A DNA stretch of 13,570 nucleotides from Alphaproteobacteria bacterium (GTDB taxonomy: Bacteria; Pseudomonadota; Alphaproteobacteria; Rhizobiales; Devosiaceae), in NCBI GenBank assembly GCA_024279575.1, contig JAJRRJ010000068.1, positions 1 to 13,570 on the forward strand, read 5' to 3'. Positions 6,967 through 12,782 of this stretch are shown piece after piece (within the stretch, counting starts at the first letter, position 1; each line of letters opens with the position of its first letter). The translations under genes were made by a program, and so were the position numbers. The notes under the pieces are model-generated. The model ran no database searches. It worked only from the letters and a program-made list of their open reading frames with translations, and had not been told where the DNA came from.

Positions 6967-7352
6967 GCCTCAAAAGCCCCGACACGCGCGCTCACTTCAA
7001 TCTCTATTTTCATTTTCGCCTCGATCAAATCACATACGATCAGGGTCGCTGCCGGTTTGGCTTTGGCAAAAGCCTGCGCCAACAATGGCATAACACCATC
7101 AAGATCAGCAATATTTTTCAGATAGTAGCGCACCCGAACCACATCATTGAGGGTACAATTTGCTTCCCCAAGGGCTTTGGAAATCGTAAGCAGAGTATTG
7201 CGTGTTTGGGCGATAACATCATCGGGCAGGATATTGGTTTTATAGTCATAACCCGTGGAGCCCGAAACATAGACCATATCACCATCAACCACCGCCCGCG
7301 AATAGCCGATTTTTTCTTCAAACGGAGATCCTGATGAAATATGTTTGACCAA
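6963..7352 (-). CDS. Rid-family (YjgF/YER057c/UK114) protein lacking the RidA arginine
   Basis: The product (129 residues from the chosen start) has the Rid pattern: ISSGSPFEEKIGYSRAVVDG at the N-terminus, VYVSGSTGYDY, and KIEIEVSAR near the C-terminus. Rid proteins are cytoplasmic trimers; RidA hydrolyses reactive enamine/imine intermediates such as 2-aminoacrylate made by PLP enzymes. The substrate-carboxylate arginine of E. coli RidA (in PARSCVEVARL) aligns to alanine here (PAATLIVCDL), so this is probably one of the other Rid subfamilies with unproven deaminase activity. I prefer the TTG at 7352 because family members start just before VKHISSGSPFE and AGGA lies 8 bases upstream. An ATG at 7382 and a GTG at 7391 are in-frame alternatives. 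It lies between leuD (upstream) and the S66 gene, whose GTG overlaps this stop. Confidence 0.92.
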   Translation of the reverse strand: MVKHISSGSPFEEKIGYSRAVVDGDMVYVSGSTGYDYKTNILPDDVIAQTRNTLLTISKALGEANCTLNDVVRVRYYLKNIADLDGVMPLLAQAFAKAKPAATLIVCDLIEAKMKIEIEVSARVGAFEA

Positions 7353-7485
7353 AATCCTGTTCCTGAACTCCAGGTCCCCCATTGGGAACACCCGTCATGT
7401 ATGTGCCAATCCAGAATGTAATCACCAATCGATTTTTCCGAATTGCCTTATCACTCTGCTTCTTGCAATAACGTTTCTATCGTAT

Positions 7486-8091
7486 CTAGATCCATGGACG
7501 GTTTTCCGCCATGCCAGCTTCAAACCCGCTGATTTTTTCAACCTTGCCCATGGTCAGACCAATATCATCAAGGCCCTCAAGCAGCGCATTTTTACGCGCC
7601 GGGTCAATATCAAATTCTATAGTGCCCCCGTCCGGCCCTTTTATTGTCTGGGCTTCAAGGTCAATGGAAATGGTGGCATTGCTTCCCCGTTCTGCATCAT
7701 CCATAAGCGCTTCAAGCTGCTCCGGTGTAACAACAATCGGCAAAATCGAATTTTTGAAACAGTTATTATAAAAAATGTCGGCAAAACTTGTGGAAATCAC
7801 ACAGCGAACGCCAAAATCCTTCAAAGCCCATGGCGCATGTTCGCGGCTTGATCCACATCCGAAATTATCGCCCGCCACAAGAATTGTGGCCTCGCGATAG
7901 GCCGGTTTATTCAAAACAAAATCAGGGTTTTCACTCCCGTCCTCATTATAGCGCATCTCGGAAAACAAGGCAGTTCCCAGCCCGGTACGTTTAATGGTTT
8001 TGAGATATTGCTTGGGGATAATCATATCCGTATCGATGTTGATAATCGGCAAAGGCGCTGCAACACCAGTCAGTTTTTCAAATTTTTCCAT
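7486..8091 (-). CDS. leuD: 3-isopropylmalate dehydratase small subunit
   Basis: LeuD is the swivelling small subunit that completes isopropylmalate isomerase with LeuC (2-isopropylmalate to 3-isopropylmalate). From ATG 8091 the protein has 201 residues and begins MEKFEKLTGVAAPLP, as is usual for the family. Visible motifs are NIDTDMIIPKQ, GDNFGCGSSREHAPWAL and FADIFYNNCFKNSILPI. The initiation region is odd. The best Shine-Dalgarno (AGGAG, 8117-8113) sits 9 bases before an out-of-frame ATG (8103) and 4 bases before an in-frame TTG at 8109. ATG 8091 itself has only GGGA nearby. If TTG is used the protein gains six residues (MSWDYV). Its partner leuC lies more than 3 kb away at 11277-12677, separated by genes on the other strand. 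Confidence 0.97.
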   Translation of the reverse strand: MEKFEKLTGVAAPLPIINIDTDMIIPKQYLKTIKRTGLGTALFSEMRYNEDGSENPDFVLNKPAYREATILVAGDNFGCGSSREHAPWALKDFGVRCVISTSFADIFYNNCFKNSILPIVVTPEQLEALMDDAERGSNATISIDLEAQTIKGPDGGTIEFDIDPARKNALLEGLDDIGLTMGKVEKISGFEAGMAENRPWI

Positions 8092-8134
8092 GACATAATC
8101 CCATGACAAATATCTCCTGATACATTCAACTCAT

Positions 8135-8163
8135 TAAGTGAACGATTGAAGGGGTTAGGTCAA
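8135..8163 (-). promoter_or_regulatory. Candidate leuD promoter in the argC-leuD gap
   Basis: On the minus strand CTTGACC gives a five-of-six -35 (TTGACC at 8163-8158). After 17 bases CACTTA (8140-8135) is a poor -10. It lies 43 bases upstream of the leuD ATG. The same CTTGACC heptamer occurs upstream of leuC and argC, which raises confidence in the -35 somewhat. I see no intrinsic terminator after argC, so readthrough is also possible. Confidence 0.35.
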
Positions 8164-8193
8164 GCGGGTTGCCTGTACCTGTCCTGGCCCAAC

Positions 8194-9120
8194 CTACCCG
8201 GCCAGCATTAAATCCAGATTTTGAACTGCCGCCCCTGAGGCCCCTTTGCCAAGGTTGTCATATACCGCCACCAGCAACACCTGGTGCCGGGCGTCATTGG
8301 CAAACACATGCAACTGCATCTGATTGGTGTTGTTTAAAGACTGCGGGTCCAGACCCACAGAACCTGACCCCTCTTCAAAAGGCATCAGTTCAACAAACTG
8401 GCTTTCAATTTCATTCAGATGCGCTTTGATAACCCCGTGCAGATCAGCTCCCTTTGGTGCCCCATCAGTCATCGCAAAGTTTAGCGGCACCATTGTCATC
8501 ATGCCTTGGCGATAATTACCCACCGCCGGCTGAAATAGTGGATCAAGATGCAAACCGGTATGCAATTTCATTTCGCGCAAATGCTTATGATTGAAATTCA
8601 ATCCATAGGGCATAAACGGGGACGCATTTTCCCCTTGCCCCTCATAGGCCTCAATCATCTGTCGTCCACCACCCGAATAGCCCGAAATGGCATTGATAGA
8701 AATCGCCATATCCGAAGAAATCAGCCCGGCCCGAATAAGTGGTCCCAATAAAATTATCGGCCCTTGCGGATAACAACCCGGATTGGCCACCCGTTTTGCC
8801 GTCGCTATTTTTGCACTCTGGCCTTTGTCCATTTCCGCAAACCCGTAAACCCAGCCCGGATCGGTCCGAAATGCGGTTGAGGCATCAATCACCCGTGTAT
8901 GTTCATTATCAATTAAAGCCACAGACTGTTTTGCCGCCTCATCAGGCAGGCACAATATTGCCACGTCCGCCCCATTAAGCAAAGCTGCACGGGCCGCCAG
9001 ATCCTTGCGCAAATCCACCTCAATCTGCAACAGTTCAAGATCGGTGCGCTTGGCTAAACGCTCCCGAATCTGCAAACCGGTTGTTCCCGCTTCGCCATCG
9101 ATAAAAACTTTTACACCCAT
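8194..9120 (-). CDS. argC: N-acetyl-gamma-glutamyl-phosphate reductase, short (type 2) form
   Basis: ArgC reduces N-acetylglutamyl phosphate to N-acetylglutamate semialdehyde with NADPH, the third step of arginine synthesis. The 308-residue length and GEAGTTG nucleotide loop (9-15) identify the short type 2 form common in Alphaproteobacteria. The catalytic cysteine is C116 in NPGCYPQG. SGYSGGGR and the LNFNHKHLREM segment with histidines are also present, and GASGAAVQNLDLML closes the protein as usual. ATG 9120 (MGVKVFIDGE) is chosen because the fold starts here. The frame is open for 60 more codons upstream, but that part lies across the divergent deoD promoter region. No strong Shine-Dalgarno is visible (a G-rich GTGGG only). 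It is the first gene of the minus-strand amino-acid block and diverges from deoD. Confidence 0.97.
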   Translation of the reverse strand: MGVKVFIDGEAGTTGLQIRERLAKRTDLELLQIEVDLRKDLAARAALLNGADVAILCLPDEAAKQSVALIDNEHTRVIDASTAFRTDPGWVYGFAEMDKGQSAKIATAKRVANPGCYPQGPIILLGPLIRAGLISSDMAISINAISGYSGGGRQMIEAYEGQGENASPFMPYGLNFNHKHLREMKLHTGLHLDPLFQPAVGNYRQGMMTMVPLNFAMTDGAPKGADLHGVIKAHLNEIESQFVELMPFEEGSGSVGLDPQSLNNTNQMQLHVFANDARHQVLLVAVYDNLGKGASGAAVQNLDLMLAG

Positions 9121-9145
9121 AACAAACAACCCACTATATTTCGCG

Positions 9146-9212
9146 TTGCCTGTTTGAACGCCCCTATGCCCAAGGTCAAGAAAAACTCTAAACTTGTTTC
9201 CTGAACAGGCAA
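9146..9212. promoter_or_regulatory. Divergent argC / deoD control region with two outward-facing AACAGGCAA boxes
   Basis: The 168-bp gap holds a perfect 9-bp inverted repeat: TTGCCTGTT at 9146-9154 and AACAGGCAA at 9204-9212. Each arm reads AACAGGCAA towards its own gene. The right arm covers the place where a -35 would sit for a TATTAT -10 at 9229-9234 ahead of deoD. The left arm lies 7 bases upstream of a TATAGT (9138-9133) ahead of argC. A TTGACC -35-like hexamer for argC is at 9179-9174, but its 17-base partner (CAAACA) is poor. The pattern suits a shared regulator binding both arms, but this is inference from symmetry only. Confidence 0.4.
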
Positions 9213-9288
9213 ATGCCAGACTTTGCCCTATTATCAAAATACCGGCGGCAAAAACACCACCACACCACCGCCAGACAGGAGCCAAAAC

Positions 9289-9996
9289 ATGACCCCCCAT
9301 AATGAAGCAAAACCCGGTGATTATGCCGATACGGTTCTTCTGCCCGGCGACCCCTTACGCGCCAAATGGATTGCAGAAACATTTCTTGATGATGCCAGAC
9401 AGGTCAACGCCGTACGCAGCTGTTTTGGCTATACCGGCACCTGGAAAGGCACCCCGGTTTCTGTACAGGCCACAGGCATGGGCCAGCCCTCTGCCGCAAT
9501 CTATATCCATGAACTGCTTGAAACCTATAAAGTTAAAAACCTCATTCGCGTTGGAACCTGTGGTGGCCTGCACGAAAGCGTCAAGGTACGCGATGTTGTC
9601 ATCGCCATGTCCGCCGCCACCGACAGCACCATGAATTCCATGTTTGCCCCCTATAACTACGCCCCTTTTGCTGATTATAAACTGCTCTCCAACGCGGTTG
9701 AGCTTGCCAGCGAACGCGGATTTACCACCCATGTGGCCTCCGTGGTTTCTTCAGACATTTTTTATGTGCCCAATGGGGCGAAATCCTATGGTGCTCTGCC
9801 CGATCACGGGGTGTTGGCCGTTGAAATGGAAGCGGCGGCCCTTTACACTTTGGCCAAAAAATTTGACGCGCGCGCCCTGACCATCTGCACCATGACCGAC
9901 TGCCTGATTACCGGCAATCAGATAGATTCCACCGAACGCCAGACCTCCCTTGAAGATATGGTCAAACTGGCCCTTGATACCAGTTTAAAGGTCTAA
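9289..9996 (+). CDS. deoD: Purine-nucleoside phosphorylase, DeoD type
   Basis: DeoD phosphorolyses purine ribo- and deoxyribonucleosides to free base and (deoxy)ribose-1-phosphate in the cytoplasm. The 235-residue protein aligns almost without gaps to E. coli DeoD. Conserved residues fall at the same numbers: G20 and R24 in PGDPLRAK, R87 and T90 (Ser in E. coli) in RVGTCGG for phosphate, VEMEAA (178-183) for ribose, and D204 with R217 for base catalysis. The residue after D204 is C instead of the usual H. ATG 9289 has AGGAG with 7-base spacing. It stands alone on the plus strand, diverging from argC. I saw no deoA, deoB or deoC beside it, so it is not part of a classical deo operon here. Confidence 0.96.
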   Translation: MTPHNEAKPGDYADTVLLPGDPLRAKWIAETFLDDARQVNAVRSCFGYTGTWKGTPVSVQATGMGQPSAAIYIHELLETYKVKNLIRVGTCGGLHESVKVRDVVIAMSAATDSTMNSMFAPYNYAPFADYKLLSNAVELASERGFTTHVASVVSSDIFYVPNGAKSYGALPDHGVLAVEMEAAALYTLAKKFDARALTICTMTDCLITGNQIDSTERQTSLEDMVKLALDTSLKV

Positions 9997-10333
9997 TATC
10001 CAATAAGTATTGTTTCTCATCTCGCTAGCGCAATGGGTCAGCGGGACGGGGCACCCGATATTGAGTTGGCCAAATAACTGACTACATCAAAAGACACCAC
10101 CACCATTGCAGAACTCGCCACTTTGGCCCTGGCGGCAAAAAAACCCATTGCCGCACCGCCCAAGGAAAAAAGATGAATAAAGTGCTGGCGCCCCTTGATA
10201 TCCCTTAGCGTTAAGCGCCCTCGCTTTTGATCCGGGTCAAAGACAAACAGATCCTGCCAGACTAAGCTCAACGTGGCACTATCAAAAAGCAGACTGGCGC
10301 TTCCAGTCGGCCTGGAGAGACAGGAATGTACCC
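9997..10333. other. Region of about 340 bp without a convincing gene between deoD and the next plus-strand gene
   Basis: The minus strand has a 100-codon open frame (10038-10340), but its only start is a TTG lying inside the next gene's start region and its first ATG is two-thirds along. I recognise no family in it. It contains a 7-bp inverted repeat, GCGGCAA (10132-10138) and TTGCCGC (10148-10154), with no T run on either side, so it is not a clear terminator. The stretch could be a decayed gene or the leader and promoter of the gene at 10334. No tRNA or riboswitch shape was seen. Confidence 0.5.
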
Positions 10334-10633
10334 ATGTCAAAACTAATCACTGACCACAAAGAAATTCGCTCCTGGGTCGCCGCCCGTGCTGGCAACCCTG
10401 CCGCCATTTCGGTTTCCGATGGTCACGGGGGATTTATTTTGCGCCTTCGCCTCACCTTTGGTCAACGTCAGTTGCAGGAACAGGGGGCTGGAAACGAACA
10501 GATCGGAGGGGTTGAGTTGATCCCCTGGGATGACTGGTTCAAAGAATTTGAAGCCCAGAGTCTGGCCTTGCGTATTCCTGTGACCTCTGATGCGCCGGGG
10601 TCTGCCTATCATATTGAAAAGCGCAGGATTTAG
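10334..10633 (+). CDS. Conserved hypothetical small protein (a family sometimes labelled 1,4-alpha-glucan branching enzyme by error)
   Basis: The 99-residue product starts MSKLITDHKEIRSWVAARAGNPAA and has a short beta-rich middle (GGFILRLRLTFG). It ends in an ELIPWDDWFKEFEAQSLAL motif followed by a polar tail. From memory, small alphaproteobacterial proteins with a TDH-EIR-W-AR-G-PA start and an I-WD-FF--FE----AL core form a family often carrying a branching-enzyme label. At about 100 residues it has no glycosidase domain, so that label should not be trusted. There is no signal peptide or membrane segment, so it is probably cytoplasmic. The ATG has AGGA with 8-base spacing. It converges on the DUF4893-like gene with a 20-bp gap and no visible terminator. 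Function unknown. Confidence 0.8.
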   Translation: MSKLITDHKEIRSWVAARAGNPAAISVSDGHGGFILRLRLTFGQRQLQEQGAGNEQIGGVELIPWDDWFKEFEAQSLALRIPVTSDAPGSAYHIEKRRI

Positions 10634-10653
10634 GCTTCTAAACTCTATTCTGC

Positions 10654-11259
10654 TTAGCGCCGCTTCAATTCAATCACATCATGCACGCTTTCAAACACCG
10701 GCTGCGGTAATTCAAGCACAAAATGATCCATGTTTGAGTTGAGCGCACTCACGCACCCCACCTGATTACGCTCTTGGTTTTGGCCATAAAGGGTCATTGT
10801 GTCTTCATACCCGTAGGAAAGCGCGCCCCGATAAGCCAGACCATCGCCCCCCTGTTTCAAAAGCCCAAGAAACCTTTGTGAGCCTGAAGTCTTGCGGATA
10901 ACCAGAGAAGCATCTTCTGGAAAGATCTCACAATCAAACCAGCCATAAACAACTCCGGGAAGAGACCCCCCCAGTTTAATTGTCCGGCACGCATAATTGC
11001 CGATCAAACGCTCAGGTTCCTCAATTTGAGAAAATTCATTTACGAACAGATCAGAGATGATTTTTCTTTCCGCAGCGCTCTTCATTTGAAGAGCCGCCGC
11101 CAGGCCCAAAGAACGGGTGGTTTCAAGCCGCGCCATGCGCAAAGCATCACTGGATTGAACTTTGAACCCGTCCGGGATTGTGCAGGCCACCTCAGCGGCC
11201 TGCCCGTTGTGCGAAACAATTGCCAATGCCATAACCAAAGCGATTTTTAGTTTCTTCAT
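10654..11259 (-). CDS. Secreted DUF4893-like protein
   Basis: The 201-residue protein has a signal peptide (MKKLKIALVMALAIVSHNGQA, cleavage near residue 21) and so is exported, probably to the periplasm. Four cysteines (C26, C91, C110, C169) could form two disulfides. The order GNYACRTIKLG, YGWFDCEIF, KTSGSQRFLGLL, LSYGYEDTMTLYG and a C-terminal ESVHDVIELKR matches my memory of DUF4893 proteins. The function of that family is unknown. ATG 11259 has CGGAG with about 8-base spacing. It starts 17 bp after the leuC stop, so it should be on the leuC transcript although it has no obvious role in leucine synthesis. The family assignment is from motif memory. Confidence 0.85.
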   Translation of the reverse strand: MKKLKIALVMALAIVSHNGQAAEVACTIPDGFKVQSSDALRMARLETTRSLGLAAALQMKSAAERKIISDLFVNEFSQIEEPERLIGNYACRTIKLGGSLPGVVYGWFDCEIFPEDASLVIRKTSGSQRFLGLLKQGGDGLAYRGALSYGYEDTMTLYGQNQERNQVGCVSALNSNMDHFVLELPQPVFESVHDVIELKRR

Positions 11260-11276
11260 TGACCGGTCTCCGTTTG

Positions 11277-12677
11277 TTACTTTTGACGAATATCCACAAA
11301 ATGGCCTGCAATGGCCGCCGCCGCCGCCATTTCAGGGGAAACAAGGTGTGTGCGCCCCTTAAAGCCCTGCCGTCCCTCAAAATTCCGGTTTGATGTCGAA
11401 GCACATCGCTCCAATGGCTTGAGCTTGTCCGCATTCATCGCCAGACACATGGAGCACCCCGGCTCACGCCACTCAAACCCTGCCGCCAGGAAAATTTTGT
11501 CTAAGCCCTCAGCCTCCGCCTGCACCTTTACCAACCCCGATCCGGGCACGACCATGGCGGATACGCGCTCACTGACCTTGCCATCCCCAACCACTTCAGC
11601 CGCAGCGCGCAAATCTTCGATCCGCCCGTTGGTGCACGACCCGATAAAAACCCGGTCCAGTTCAATATCAGTGATTTTTGTCCCCGCCTTCAGCCCCATA
11701 TATTGAAGCGCCCGCTCCTTTGAGGCACGCCGGTTCAAATCATCAATCTCCATTGGATCAGGCACCACTCCGTCAATCGAAACCACATCTTCAGGAGACG
11801 AACCCCATGTGACGATCGGGGGCAAAGACCCTGCATCCAAAACCAGTTCCTTGTCAAAATGGGCACCAGGGTCACTTTTAAGCGTTTTCCAGTATTCAAC
11901 CGCCATCCCATAGGCCTGCCCTTTGGGCGCCCGTGGCCGCCCTTTGACATAATCAAAAGTCTTTTGATCCGGCGCAATCAACCCGGCCCGCGCACCCCCT
12001 TCGATGGTCATGTTGCAAACGGTCATCCGCCCTTCCATGGACAAGGCTTCAATGGCCTCCCCCCCAAATTCAATCACATGGCCGGTGCCCCCGGCTGTGC
12101 CGATTTCCCCGATAATAGCCAGAATGATATCCTTGGCCGTTACTCCGTCAGGCAATTTCCCATCCACACGCACCAGCATGTTTTTTGCCTTGGCCTGTAT
12201 CAGGGTTTGTGTCGCCAGAACATGCTCCACTTCTGAAGTGCCAATTCCATGCGCCAAAGCGCCAAAAGCACCGTGGGTTGAAGTATGGCTGTCACCGCAG
12301 ACAATAGTCATCCCGGGCAAAGTAAATCCCTGCTCCGGTCCAACAATATGCACAACCCCCTGTCGCGGGTCCATTTCATCAAAATACTCGACACCAAATT
12401 CCGCAGCATTTTTTGCCATAGTCTCAACCTGCAATGCACTTTCAGGGTCATCAATACCCTTGCTTCTGTCGGTTGTGGGCACATTATGATCCACCACCGC
12501 CAGCGTGCGCCCCGGAACCCGCACCTTGCGCCCCGCCATGCGCAACCCCTCAAATGCCTGTGGAGAGGTCACCTCATGCACCAGATGCCGATCAATATAC
12601 AGCAGCGAAGTACCGTCACCATTTTCACCAACCAGATGGTTATTCCAGATTTTGTCATAAAGGGTTTTGGCGCTCAT
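11277..12677 (-). CDS. leuC: 3-isopropylmalate dehydratase large subunit
   Basis: LeuC is the aconitase-type catalytic subunit of isopropylmalate isomerase and holds a [4Fe-4S] cluster. The 466-residue length equals the family norm. Cluster ligands are C348 in IGSCTNGRIEDL and C408 and C411 in PGCSMCLAMN, within one residue of the E. coli numbering. CGDSHTSTHGAFGALAHGIGTSEVEHV (127-153) is another family signature. ATG 12677 (MSAKTLYDKIW) is the usual family start; the nearest purine-rich site, GGAAGA, is rather far (about 11 bases). Its transcript probably continues into the DUF4893-like gene. The short leader has no leucine-rich peptide or attenuator. The small subunit leuD lies separately at 7486-8091. 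Confidence 0.98.
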   Translation of the reverse strand: MSAKTLYDKIWNNHLVGENGDGTSLLYIDRHLVHEVTSPQAFEGLRMAGRKVRVPGRTLAVVDHNVPTTDRSKGIDDPESALQVETMAKNAAEFGVEYFDEMDPRQGVVHIVGPEQGFTLPGMTIVCGDSHTSTHGAFGALAHGIGTSEVEHVLATQTLIQAKAKNMLVRVDGKLPDGVTAKDIILAIIGEIGTAGGTGHVIEFGGEAIEALSMEGRMTVCNMTIEGGARAGLIAPDQKTFDYVKGRPRAPKGQAYGMAVEYWKTLKSDPGAHFDKELVLDAGSLPPIVTWGSSPEDVVSIDGVVPDPMEIDDLNRRASKERALQYMGLKAGTKITDIELDRVFIGSCTNGRIEDLRAAAEVVGDGKVSERVSAMVVPGSGLVKVQAEAEGLDKIFLAAGFEWREPGCSMCLAMNADKLKPLERCASTSNRNFEGRQGFKGRTHLVSPEMAAAAAIAGHFVDIRQK

Positions 12678-12715
12678 TGTCGAAAACGTCTTCCATAAAA
12701 ATTATCACTGGCAGG

Positions 12716-12744
12716 GTTTTAGGCGCGCGATTTCCCACGGTCAA
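12716..12744 (-). promoter_or_regulatory. Candidate leuC promoter
   Basis: On the minus strand TTGACC (12744-12739, five of six consensus) is followed after exactly 17 bases by TAAAAC (12721-12716, four of six). The -10 lies 38 bases before the leuC ATG. The resulting leader of about 30 bases is too short for a T-box or attenuator. This is the best promoter candidate in the window. It lies in the 105-bp gap after the flippase stop. Confidence 0.5.
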
Positions 12745-12782
12745 GCAAACTCAAATCCACCATGCCATATTGGCTCTTTTAT

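Noticed and set aside
7345..7851. 168-codon plus-strand frame across the rid-leuD junction
   Set aside because: Antisense to the 3' end of leuD and the rid start; no domain, no convincing ribosome site.
9121..9300. 60-codon upstream extension of argC
   Set aside because: It would cross the deoD start and the divergent promoter region; ArgC family proteins begin at MGVKVFIDGE.
10038..10340. 100-codon minus-strand frame between deoD and the small hypothetical gene
   Set aside because: Only a TTG start with no ribosome site, first ATG two-thirds along, no recognised family, and it overlaps the start of the plus-strand gene at 10334. Kept only as a note on the region.
12678..12782. Leucine attenuator, T-box or leader peptide upstream of leuC
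   Set aside because: The leader predicted from the best promoter is only about 30 bases, with no run of Leu codons and no terminator/antiterminator pair.
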